Under the pieces are notes generated by a model. That model made no database searches, was not told the DNA's origin, and worked only from the letters and a program-made list of their open reading frames with translations. Positions 8,901 to 15,280 of a stretch of DNA of 36,045 nucleotides are shown piece after piece. The DNA is taken from the NCBI RefSeq assembly GCF_002860365.1, contig NZ_NMWT01000004.1, positions 32,263 to 68,307 on the forward strand, read 5' to 3'. Both the position numbers and the translations under genes were made by a program. Source of the stretch: Bifidobacterium parmae (lineage in GTDB: Bacteria; Actinomycetota; Actinomycetes; Actinomycetales; Bifidobacteriaceae). Each line of letters starts with the position of its first letter. Position 1 is the stretch's first letter.

Positions 8901-9178
8901 GTGATCGTCATCGGCGTGACGATCACATCCATGCCGGTCGCGGTCGCGATGTCGGAGGGCTTCGCGTAGATGTACGCGTTATTGACGATGCCCACGTCCA
9001 TCGTGTGCAGATCCGTGGCCGAGTCAAGCATCGCGCCGACGTTCAGTGTCGCGATGGAGATGTTGTCGACGCCGTTCGCCGAAGCCGTCGCGACCGGGGC
9101 GGCGACGGTGAGCACGGCGACGAGCGCGGCGAGCGCGGCGCGCAGCATCAGACGGAGTCGGCGTTGTGCGTGTCTCAT
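5954..9178 (-). CDS. secreted protein with C-terminal RCC1-like repeats
   Basis: The protein has 1074 residues from ATG 9178. The start was chosen because a typical signal peptide (MRHAQRRLRLM, a hydrophobic core, then ATASANG at about 35) begins there and because it sits two bases after the preceding stop. The frame is open further upstream, but that part overlaps the upstream gene. Residues 35 to about 670 form a large extracytoplasmic region without a family I can name; an early part (about 60-150) looks beta-rich and a middle part helical. From about residue 680 to 1040 there are RCC1-type blade repeats, for example DGTVKQWDTHGDY, SGQLWAWGSS, DGTVWTWGKRY, NGSLWGWSSN and DGTVWTWGSGEG, which predict a beta-propeller for binding a partner or ligand. 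No cell-wall anchor is seen, so it is probably secreted or held by its partner encoded upstream. A hairpin terminator follows directly. Confidence 0.85.
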   Translation of the reverse strand: MRHAQRRLRLMLRAALAALVAVLTVAAPVATASANGVDNISIATLNVGAMLDSATDLHTMDVGIVNNAYIYAKPSDIATATGMDVIVTPMTITFRRGWYTIEVSRRLGYANVYLTSSTDDGVERIPIVQDSFPMRTLETEELGVLLPLEQALYLANAGWTMNADESLLIIDAPKATFWTMMEDFDELGSDVASASAMLNGGDETSDPDDADYSGMYTFAFALNHFDVSMLVPGLGTTYSEKAADMAFESLLTDEFSAVPADEKSDERTWHDSINDVGTFYTNSNSYIQAGLDAANMDELATEADKRITAVTESGSVGIMRRKLTEKQAYRVEKLDTITKGMDKAGTAVGGMLSYLNAMDTAGSVSSSYLAQLDALRKVDESSLADKDSRKLVADYKKRAKKMADASRKPLQEYVKEQVNDKLAGKAADYVTGKIPYANAVMGGYKLALTTASFTPGLKELLKAGDDGTTANQLINIATIAYAEAGRHWANCLRAQSEVNMEEVALTRTYYLLAVRAMMRFYDLLYGLRRHEYYLGMNSSSGGLTDLDRDKVNRKFDGSAIPKQWAQRARQLRMTATLLTSPSSWASAGYDGAIELRADFSRFYNDSYRSGPLRTRLYAGPDRKLLKYGGTIREYGDGDDSGDGGTGKKSKKSVTVNPFDQGGVLDASDFPYTRGEGSYALALERDGTVKQWDTHGDYAADGPGVTVKGLPKISAVYGDNSPARYAVDESGQLWAWGSSSSLCGVSSLGTGVHETYSGADTYSGTDVPAKVIGMDDVKQVSIACGTYFALQNDGTVWTWGKRYSTSMGDTMTEPVRIESLRGVKAISAQSGMSLIALQDDGSVVQTVCDYGDCDPVDAPVEPVDGAPDDVALLNTYEGGGALIDENGGVWTLDYDGSLVTASKIDGLSDIRMVYSDNDMGQDGTDTKYALDENGSLWGWSSNKGACAATSSDDGDAYSGAIGDGTCDSHKDTPVKVMDDVRDVKMSFGGRLTYALKTDGTVWTWGSGEGTDPSWNRPKKVAGISNGSRLAHHHVVLSNGKVQRLDFVTKQDSSAAPYIPIKSAGTIIKGVDVSAK

Positions 9179-9180
9179 GG

Positions 9181-10014
9181 TCACTGCCCGTCCGATTCGT
9201 TGGCGTCGTTCGTGCCGCTGCCGTTTGCGCCGTCGTTTGCGGGATTCGCCGCGTATTCGGGGAATCCGCCGAGCAGCGCGTTCGACAGGTCGGCGGTCAT
9301 CCGCACCTTCCAATCGCCGTCGTGTTCGACGATCTGCATGTCGACCTCGTACCGCTTCGTGGGCGCGTTCGCGGCGGAGAGTTTGTCGTTGAACAGTTTC
9401 GTCGCCTGCTGTTCGGCCTTGCGCGCGTCGGCACCCTGGCCTGATCCCGCCTTCGCCGCCGCTTCGGCATACTTGTCCATGAACGCCTTATCCGTGGCGA
9501 TCCGCGCGAAATCCACGTTGGTGATGGTCGCCTTGATCGTGCACATGCCCGAACAGGTGAGTCCCTTGCCGTGCAGATCGTAGGAGAGATGCGTGCGCAT
9601 CGGCGCGGTCATGCCGCCAAGCGAGACCTTGCCGCCGGTGCCGTTCGCCGCGAGCAGGTTCGTGACGGTCGTTTCGTCGCCGTTACGATAGGCGTCGAGG
9701 AATTCGATGGCGGCACCGGAAGGACCATGTACGGTGCGCGACCGGTAGAGCAGCCATCCGTCCACCGCCAGCAGCACGACGATCACGGCGACTATGGCGG
9801 CGATGATGCGTTTCGCGGGGCGTCGTTTCGTGCGGGTCGGCGTCGATGTTGGCGTTGATACGGTCGTCGGGGCGGTTGTCGGGGCGGTTGTCGGGGCGGT
9901 CCGTTGCGCGGGAAGGGGGACTCGCGGCAGCGACGGCTGTGGCGCCGGCGGTTGTGGTGTTTGGGGCTGCGGGCGTGCGGGGAACGGGGGTTGGATGTTG
10001 CGCTGATCGACCAT
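9181..10014 (-). CDS. one-pass membrane protein with Pro/Thr-rich cytoplasmic N-terminus, function unknown
   Basis: The protein has 277 residues. Residues 1-62 are Pro/Thr-rich and include a 4-residue repeat (TTAP) encoded by a 12-bp DNA repeat. A basic patch RTKRRPAKR precedes a membrane helix (about 69-90). The outer domain (about 95-260) has two close cysteines (C154, C158, in LTCSGMC) and the alpha/beta pattern of NTF2-like or DUF4878-type secreted domains; that family call is tentative. The tail is Asn/Gly/Asp-rich. The start ATG 10014 has AAGGAAG six bases upstream and a TATAAT at 10056-10061. Its stop is two bases before the start of the RCC1-like gene, so the two are almost certainly co-transcribed, translationally coupled and functionally linked at the cell surface. 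Confidence 0.8.
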   Translation of the reverse strand: MVDQRNIQPPFPARPQPQTPQPPAPQPSLPRVPLPAQRTAPTTAPTTAPTTVSTPTSTPTRTKRRPAKRIIAAIVAVIVVLLAVDGWLLYRSRTVHGPSGAAIEFLDAYRNGDETTVTNLLAANGTGGKVSLGGMTAPMRTHLSYDLHGKGLTCSGMCTIKATITNVDFARIATDKAFMDKYAEAAAKAGSGQGADARKAEQQATKLFNDKLSAANAPTKRYEVDMQIVEHDGDWKVRMTADLSNALLGGFPEYAANPANDGANGSGTNDANESDGQ

Positions 10015-10055
10015 GATGCGCTTCCTTAGCGTCGGCTCGTCTTCTCGTGCCTCCC

Positions 10056-10061
10056 ATTATA
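10056..10061 (-). promoter_or_regulatory. consensus -10 (TATAAT) for the 10014-5954 transcription unit
   Basis: The minus strand reads TATAAT at these bases, about 40 bp before the ATG at 10014. No good -35 hexamer is seen at 16-18 bp, so this could be an activator-dependent or -10-only promoter. Confidence 0.4.
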
Positions 10062-10124
10062 GGGGGCGCGTTATGGGTCGCACGGGACCGAGGGCTGTCG
10101 AGGTGCGCGGAGGGCGGGTGCGGA

Positions 10125-10446
10125 CCACCCCCAGTCGGCTTCGCCGACAGCCCCCGCCGGCGGGGGCAGGATTGCGGTGCCTCCCGCTGGTGGGGATTGC
10201 GGTTCCTCCCGCTGGCGGGGGGCGGGGATTGCGGTTCCTCCCGCTGGCGGGGGGCGGGGATTGCGGTTCCTCCCGCTGGCGGGGGGTGGGGATTGCGGTT
10301 CCTCCCGCTGGCGGGGGGCGGGGATTGCGGTTCCTCCCGCTGGCGGGGGGCGGCACGTAGTGCCGGAGGGTGGTCGACGGCGGCCTTTCGCCGTCCCGTG
10401 AGGCCACCCCCAGTCGGCTTCGCCGACAGCCCCCGCCGGCGGGGGC
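10125..10446. repeat. REP-like block: two complete elements flanking a tandem array
   Basis: Near-identical elements lie at 10125-10166 and 10404-10446. Each has the hairpin GTCGGC-ttc-GCCGAC followed by the perfect palindrome CCCCCGCCGGCGGGGG. Between them is the 32-bp array listed separately. The 10015-10545 gap holds no gene that I can support. Confidence 0.85.
10170..10354. repeat. 32-bp tandem array built around the REP stem
   Basis: The motif GATTGCGGTTCC starts at 10195, 10227, 10259, 10291 and 10323, exactly 32 bp apart. A shorter 25-bp variant unit begins at 10170. Each unit contains CCCGCTGGCGGG, the stem of the dispersed element. Units are almost identical, so the array is recent. 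Confidence 0.9.
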
Positions 10447-10510
10447 GGAGAGAAGGGGTGCGGGCCTAGTTCCCGTCTTCCGGTCGGCGGGGCAGGTGCC
10501 GGTGCTAGGA

Positions 10511-10525
10511 TTGACGCGGTGTCAA
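10511..10525 (+). promoter_or_regulatory. candidate operator upstream of the sugar symporter
   Basis: TTGAC-GCGGT-GTCAA is a perfect inverted repeat 20 bp before the start codon, overlapping a TAGGAT (10506-10511) that could be a -10. A repressor binding here would block transcription. No regulator gene is adjacent. Confidence 0.3.
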
Positions 10526-10545
10526 TGAGGTCACGGAGGTTGCAT

Positions 10546-11925
10546 ATGACGGATGACGCTGTACGGGTCAAGGACCTGCCCACCCCGAAGATCTGGGCGT
10601 TCGCGGTCGGGCAGTTCGGCTGGGCGCTGCTGAGCGGCATCATCTCGAACTGGCTCGTGTACTTCTACCAGCCGGACAACGAGACCATCGCCCAAGGCCA
10701 GACCGTGTTCGTGCCGCAGGGGCTCGCCGTGCTCGGCGTCGTCACCGTCGTGGGCGGCATCACCGCGTTCGCCCGCTTCTTCGACGCGTTCATCGACCCG
10801 GCCGTCGCCTCCCTCTCCGACCGCTGCGACGCGCGTTCCGGCCGCCGCATGCCATTCCTCAAGTTCGCGGCCCTCCCGCTCGCGCTCGTCACCGTGCTCG
10901 TCTTCTGGAGCCCGGTCGACGGCACGAGCTGGGCGAACGCGGCCGTGCTGTTCGTCACCGTGATCGGCTACTACATCGCGCTCACGTTCTACTGCACGCC
11001 GTACAACGCGCTCATCGCGGAACTCGGCCACGATTCCAAACAGCAGCTCGCCATCTCCACCGCCATCTCGTTCACGTGGGTGTTCGGCACGGCCGTCGCC
11101 TACGTCGCGCCCGTCATCTGGGGCGGATTCGTGCCGATGCTCGGCCGCGTCGACGCGATCCGCCTCACGTTCACGATTATGGCGGCGGTCGCGTTCGTGT
11201 GCATGCTCGTGCCGCCGCTCGCCATCCGCGAGAAGGACTACGTCGATTCGCATCCCACGTCCGAATCGACCGTCGAATCCTTGAAGCAGACGTTCGGCGA
11301 CGGCGAATTCCGCAAATTCGTCTGCTCCGACGTCGTCTACTGGGTGGCGATCACCACGTTCCAGACCGGTCTGCCGTTCTTCGTGACCTCGCTGCTCAAA
11401 CTTCCCGAGACCACGACCACCGTCTACTTCGTGCTGATGACCGGCGTCTCCGTGCTGTTCTACGTGCCCGTCAACCTGCTCGCCAACCGCGTGGGCAAGA
11501 AGCGGCTGCTGCTCGTCGCGTTCGTGATCTTCACCTGCGCGTTCGCGTTCGCCGGCGCGCTCGGCTCCGGCGCGGTCGCGTTCCTGCCGCCGATGGCGCA
11601 GGGCGTGCTGCTGTCGGTCGTGGGCGCGGTGCCGATGGCCGCGTTCGGCATCCTGCCGCAGGCGATCGTCGCCAACATCGCCGACGCCAGCTCGAAGACC
11701 ACCGGCCAGGACCGGCAGGGCATGTTCTACGCGGCGCGCACGTTCGCGATGAAGATGGGCCAGTCCGTCGCGATGCTGCTGTTCACCGGCGTCTCCACGA
11801 TCGGCATGGCGTCCGGCGCCGGCTACCGCATCGCCGCCGTGAGCGCCGCCGTGCTGTGCGGCATCGGCGGCGTCGTCTTCGCCTTCTACGACGAACGCAA
11901 GGTGCTCTCCGTGCTGGAAGGGTGA
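10546..11925 (+). CDS. GPH/MelB-type sugar:cation symporter (MFS)
   Basis: The protein has 459 residues from ATG 10546, chosen because GGAGG lies six bases upstream. An in-frame ATG nine codons earlier lacks this. It is a polytopic protein with about 12 hydrophobic segments. Family marks are the N-terminal GQFGW region, ARFFDAFIDPAVASLSDRCD (loop 2-3, the MelB-like D-x-x-x-D-P signature) and RSGRRMPFLKF. The second half begins after a charged central loop (REKDYVDSHPTSESTVESL). The glycoside-pentoside-hexuronide family imports sugars or glycosides with Na+ or H+. The substrate cannot be told, and no glycosidase gene is next to it. It is a single-gene unit between two repeat-rich gaps. Confidence 0.85.
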   Translation: MTDDAVRVKDLPTPKIWAFAVGQFGWALLSGIISNWLVYFYQPDNETIAQGQTVFVPQGLAVLGVVTVVGGITAFARFFDAFIDPAVASLSDRCDARSGRRMPFLKFAALPLALVTVLVFWSPVDGTSWANAAVLFVTVIGYYIALTFYCTPYNALIAELGHDSKQQLAISTAISFTWVFGTAVAYVAPVIWGGFVPMLGRVDAIRLTFTIMAAVAFVCMLVPPLAIREKDYVDSHPTSESTVESLKQTFGDGEFRKFVCSDVVYWVAITTFQTGLPFFVTSLLKLPETTTTVYFVLMTGVSVLFYVPVNLLANRVGKKRLLLVAFVIFTCAFAFAGALGSGAVAFLPPMAQGVLLSVVGAVPMAAFGILPQAIVANIADASSKTTGQDRQGMFYAARTFAMKMGQSVAMLLFTGVSTIGMASGAGYRIAAVSAAVLCGIGGVVFAFYDERKVLSVLEG

Positions 11926-11937
11926 TGCCGCGGATGC

Positions 11938-12172
11938 GCCCCGCTGGCGGAGGCTGTCGTCGAGCTTGCGCAGCACGTAGGCGGCTCGGTTCGATGTGCC
12001 CCCGCTGGCGGGGGCTGTCGCTTGATGCCGTTCCATGCGTCCACGCCCCATTGGGCGTGCCCCCGCTGGCGGGGGCTGTCGGCTTTGCCGACTGGGGGTG
12101 GTCGGGCGTTGCGCCCGTAGTCGACCACCCTCAGTCACGCTTCGCGTGACAGCTCCCGCCAGCGGGAGCGGG
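11938..12172. repeat. cluster of REP-like elements, including an inverted pair
   Basis: Partial elements lie at about 11938-11957 and 11999-12019. Two complete elements lie head to head at 12060-12107 and 12125-12172. The first runs GC-stem then GTCGGC stem, and the second runs GTCACGC stem then CTCCCGCC stem. Together they can fold into one larger cruciform just downstream of the symporter, where they may also end transcription. Confidence 0.8.
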
Positions 12173-12470
12173 AGAGGGGGCCGACAAAGACAACATTCCA
12201 CTTCCGGCGGCAGGAGCGGGGTGGGGGCGTGTTTCGCAATGTGGGATGGAATGCGGGCGGCGGGGGCGTGCGTTCGCGATGTGAGATGGTGCGAACGTTG
12301 CCAGCCGCGGGAAATCGTGGCGAAAGCGTGAGGAAACGGCGGTTTCCACCGCGGATACATCGTTATATGCGCCTACTACCTCAAGAATCCGCAAAAATCA
12401 AGACTGTTGTTCCGGGAATTTTTTCTCTATCGTTCTGATGGATTGTGAAATTAGAGAGGAAGACCCTGGA
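12173..12470 (+). other. upstream region of the iron locus
   Basis: No gene is seen. The part up to about 12300 is G-rich with an imperfect direct repeat (GGGGGCGTG...ATGTGRGATGG at about 12223 and 12262). A small palindrome GGAAAC-ggcg-GTTTCC lies at 12332-12347. The last 110 bp before FTR1 are much more AT-rich than the rest of the window and probably hold the promoter and an iron-responsive site. I could not match a DtxR/IdeR or Fur consensus by eye. Confidence 0.45.
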
Positions 12471-14267
12471 ATGTCCGCGTTGCTCAAGCGCGTTCCGGTG
12501 AAGCTCGTCGCGTTCGCCGGTGCGTTGATGATGATCGTGGCGATGGCCGTGACCCCGTCCGCCGCCGTCCCACAGACCGCGCTCGCCGCCGGCTCCTCGT
12601 CCGGACTGTCCTCCGCCACCAGCAAGGCCACGGACTACAAGACGTGGTCCGCGGTCGCCGAGGCGATGGCCGAGCAGCTGCAGGACGGCCAGCAGGAGTA
12701 CGAGGACGGCAACACGTCCGGCGCGACTTCCGACTTCATGGCCGCGTACAACTCGATCTACGTCGCCTCCAACTTCACCGCCGTCGTGAACTCCACGATT
12801 GGCGCGGACAAGCAGACCTCCCAGCAGCAGGCGTTCCAGGACATCCAGAACCTCTCCTACGTGCCCGGCAACAACGATGAGCTCGATCAGAAGATCACCG
12901 CGCTCGTCGCCGACCTCGACGCCACCGCGCAGCAGCTCGATGCGAACACCGGGCTCGCCAAGCCGAAGGAGTACGCGAAGGCCCTGCAGGCCGAGCTCGA
13001 CAAGGAGCGCAAGGAGCTCGACGCCAAAAAGAAGAAGAACCCGGGCAAGGGCAACCGTTCCTGGACCGACGTGGCCAACGAGATGACCCCGATCCTCGAC
13101 AACGCGTACAAGGCGTATGAGAAGGGCGACGGCGCCAAGGGCGCCACGCTCGTCAACGACGCGTACTACCAGTACTACGAGAAGCTCGGTTTCGAGAAGA
13201 ACGTGATGAACGCGATCTCCGGCAACCGCGTCTCGCAGGTCGAATACCAGTTCAAGATGACCCGTTCCGCGATGAACAAGGGCAAGGACCTCAAGTCCAC
13301 GAAGAAGCTCGTCGACGACCTCAAGGCCATGCTCGTCAAGGACGCCGGCATCCTCGACGGCGGCGCCGCCGACAAGGAGGGCGGTTTCACCAAGTTCATC
13401 ACCAGCGCCGTCGGCCAGGCGTTCCTCATCCTCATCCGCGAGGGTCTTGAGGCGTTGCTCGTCGTCGCCGCCGTGATCGCCTACCTCGTCAAGTCCGGCA
13501 ACAAGCGTTTCACCAAGTGGATCTACCTGGGCGTCGTCGCCGGCCTCGCCGGCTCAGGCATCATCGCCGTGATCTTCACGCTCCTGTTCGGCGGCTCCGG
13601 CCCGCAGCAGGAGATCATGGAGGGCGTGTGCGCCCTGATTGCCATGGGCATGCTCCTGTGGACCAGCAACTGGATGCTCAACAAGTCGAGCGTCGAGGCG
13701 TGGAACCGCTACATCCGCACCAAGACCGAGGCAGCCGTCAAGTCCGTCTCCGCACAGGTCGAGGCCGGCGAGAAGGTGGCGTTCGGCACGATCGTCTCAC
13801 TCGCCATGCTGAGCTTCCTCGCCGTGTTCCGCGAGGGTGCCGAGACCGTGATTTTCTATCAGTCCATCTACTCGATGAGCCAGGACTCGAAGGGCATGTG
13901 GACGGGCGGCATCGCCGCGGCCGTCGTGCTGGTGATCATCTTCCTGATTATCCGCTTCACCTCCGTGAAGATCCCGATCGGCCCGTTCTTCCTCGTCACG
14001 TCGATCCTGATGTCCGTGCTGGTCGTCGTCTTCGCCGGCGGCGGCGTGCACGCGCTCATCGAAGGCGACCTGCTGCCCGCCATCTATCTGGACGGCGTGC
14101 CGACGAACGACTGGCTCGGCTTCTACCCGTACGTCGAGTGCATCGTCGCGCAGGTGCTCGCGGCCGTCGCCGTGATCGCGCTGTTCGTGGTCGGTTTCGC
14201 CAAGCAGCGCAAGCTCAAGGCGTCCGCAGCGAAGGCCGGTTCCGCGAAGGCCGGTTCCGCCAAGTAA
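12471..14267 (+). CDS. FTR1-family high-affinity iron permease with duplicated extracytoplasmic domain
   Basis: The protein has 598 residues and starts at ATG 12471, where a signal-like N-terminus begins and AGAGGA lies about ten bases upstream. After the signal sequence (to about residue 40), residues 45-300 form a helical outer domain. From residue 318 it is a seven-helix FTR1/EfeU permease with both iron-binding motifs, REGLE (323-327) and REGAE (454-458). FTR1 proteins move ferric iron across the membrane, usually coupled to a redox step outside. The outer domain is internally duplicated: W59 to about 125 aligns with W198 to about 264 (W-x-x-V-A, YExG, AYxxxY). It ends in an Ala/Lys/Gly/Ser repeat tail. 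It is the first gene of the iron locus, 89 bp before the P19 gene. Lysine codons are almost all AAG, consistent with strong expression. Confidence 0.93.
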   Translation: MSALLKRVPVKLVAFAGALMMIVAMAVTPSAAVPQTALAAGSSSGLSSATSKATDYKTWSAVAEAMAEQLQDGQQEYEDGNTSGATSDFMAAYNSIYVASNFTAVVNSTIGADKQTSQQQAFQDIQNLSYVPGNNDELDQKITALVADLDATAQQLDANTGLAKPKEYAKALQAELDKERKELDAKKKKNPGKGNRSWTDVANEMTPILDNAYKAYEKGDGAKGATLVNDAYYQYYEKLGFEKNVMNAISGNRVSQVEYQFKMTRSAMNKGKDLKSTKKLVDDLKAMLVKDAGILDGGAADKEGGFTKFITSAVGQAFLILIREGLEALLVVAAVIAYLVKSGNKRFTKWIYLGVVAGLAGSGIIAVIFTLLFGGSGPQQEIMEGVCALIAMGMLLWTSNWMLNKSSVEAWNRYIRTKTEAAVKSVSAQVEAGEKVAFGTIVSLAMLSFLAVFREGAETVIFYQSIYSMSQDSKGMWTGGIAAAVVLVIIFLIIRFTSVKIPIGPFFLVTSILMSVLVVVFAGGGVHALIEGDLLPAIYLDGVPTNDWLGFYPYVECIVAQVLAAVAVIALFVVGFAKQRKLKASAAKAGSAKAGSAK

Positions 14268-14304
14268 GACTTTCCCGAGTAATCGATAATTCAACCAACA
14301 AGCT

Positions 14305-14333
14305 GTGAAGTCCCTGTTGTGGGGTTCCTTCAC
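14305..14333 (+). other. intercistronic hairpin between FTR1 and P19 genes
   Basis: GTGAAG...CTTCAC with an inner CCC/GGG pairing forms a stem-loop 24 bp before the P19 start. It lacks a U tract, so an mRNA-stability or processing role is more likely than termination. Confidence 0.4.
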
Positions 14334-14356
14334 TCCCACAAGAAAAGGATAGAGAA

Positions 14357-15043
14357 ATGATGAAGAACAAGAAGATCGCCGCCCTGCTCGGCGTGCTGCT
14401 CGCCGGTTCCATGGCGTTCTCGCTGGCCGCCTGCGGCTCCTCCGACAGCTCGAACACCTCCGCCAAGTCGGACTCCTCCTCGCAGTCCTCCGACTCGAAC
14501 TCCGATTCCTCCGCCTCCGATTCCGGCACCGGCTTCGAAGAGGTCCCGGTCGGCCCGTCCGGCACCGCCGAGGAGCAGGATCAGGAAGTCGGCCCGCTGA
14601 CCGTCGGCGCCGTCTACTTCCAGCCGATCGACATGGAGCCGTCCTCCATGGGCCTCAAGGCCGCGGACGCCTCCTTCCACCTCGAGGCCGACATCCACGC
14701 CAACAAGAAGGGCACCGAGCTCGGCTACGGCAAGGGCAACTTCATCCCGGATCTGACCGTCAACTACACGATCATCGACAAGTCCACCGGCAAGGAAGTC
14801 GAGGGCGGCACCGCCACCTCCGGCACCTTCATGCAGATGAACGCCTCCGACGGCCCGCACTACGGCGCCAACGTCAAGCTCGACAAGGCCGGCACCTACC
14901 AGCTGAAGCTCTCGATCGAGTCCCCGGCCAAGAAGGGCTGGATGCTCCACGTCGACCCGGAGACCGGCGTCAAGGGCCACTTCTGGACCGAGCCCCTCGA
15001 AGTCACCTTCGACAACTGGGAGTACACTCCGCGTCAGTGGTGA
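14357..15043 (+). CDS. P19/Tp34-family periplasmic-type iron-binding lipoprotein
   Basis: The protein has 228 residues. MMKNKK, a hydrophobic stretch and the lipobox SLAAC place the lipidated cysteine at C26. A Ser/Asp-rich linker (27-57) then leads to the folded domain. VGAVYFQPIDMEPS (83-96), HLEADIHAN (108-116), DGPHYGANV (165-173) and the end TFDNWEY are typical of P19 (Campylobacter), FetP (E. coli) and Tp34 (Treponema). Family members bind copper and iron through a Met and His residues, here most likely M93, H108, H114 and H168. It would present or oxidise iron for FTR1 at the outer face of the membrane. AAAGGA lies seven bases before ATG 14357; ATG 14360 is an alternative start. Confidence 0.92.
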   Translation: MMKNKKIAALLGVLLAGSMAFSLAACGSSDSSNTSAKSDSSSQSSDSNSDSSASDSGTGFEEVPVGPSGTAEEQDQEVGPLTVGAVYFQPIDMEPSSMGLKAADASFHLEADIHANKKGTELGYGKGNFIPDLTVNYTIIDKSTGKEVEGGTATSGTFMQMNASDGPHYGANVKLDKAGTYQLKLSIESPAKKGWMLHVDPETGVKGHFWTEPLEVTFDNWEYTPRQW

Positions 15044-15068
15044 TTTTGCCGCGAAGCGACAAAATCAC
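15040..15068 (+). terminator. stem-loop overlapping the P19 stop codon
   Basis: GTGATTTTG (15040-15048) pairs perfectly with CAAAATCAC (15060-15068), with a further CGC/GCG pairing inside. The stop codon lies in the left arm. It is likely to protect the 3' end of an FTR1-P19 message or to reduce read-through. Confidence 0.55.
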
Positions 15069-15081
15069 GGATGACGGTTTC

Positions 15082-15194
15082 GCTCCCGCCGGCGGGAGCT
15101 GGCTCGCGCAGCGAGACTGAGGGTTGCCGTCACGGGTTGCTCCCCATCGGCCACCCCCAGTCGGCTACCGCCGACAGCCCCCGCCCGTGGGGGC
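15082..15194. repeat. two REP-like elements between P19 and DUF2318 genes
   Basis: One element (15082-15124) begins with GCTCCCGCC/GGCGGGAGC. The other (15151-15194) has CCACCCCCAGTCGGC, a GCCGAC arm and a CCCCCGCC stem. They face each other. Confidence 0.8.
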
Positions 15195-15211
15195 GTACCT
15201 TCGTCTATTAC

Positions 15212-15236
15212 AGCCCCCTCGCCCCGAGGGGGCTTT
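15212..15236 (+). terminator. GC-rich hairpin followed by TTT, upstream of the DUF2318 gene
   Basis: AGCCCCCTCG and CGAGGGGGCT form a perfect 10-bp stem with a CCC loop, followed by a short T run. It resembles an intrinsic terminator and would lower expression of the genes behind it. Confidence 0.55.
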
Positions 15237-15280
15237 CCGCCGATTTACGGCACCTTAGCGATTCTTAGGAAAGGGCGCGA

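Noticed and set aside
10170-10354. CRISPR array
   Set aside because: The 32-bp units are contiguous with no unique spacers; it is a simple tandem repeat.
10531-12360. A 609-residue minus-strand open frame over the sugar symporter
   Set aside because: Low-complexity Arg/Asp/Glu/His sequence; it is a shadow of the symporter and of REP elements.
12361-12470. Fur or DtxR/IdeR box before the FTR1 gene
   Set aside because: The region is AT-rich and suitable, but no stretch matches either consensus well enough by eye.
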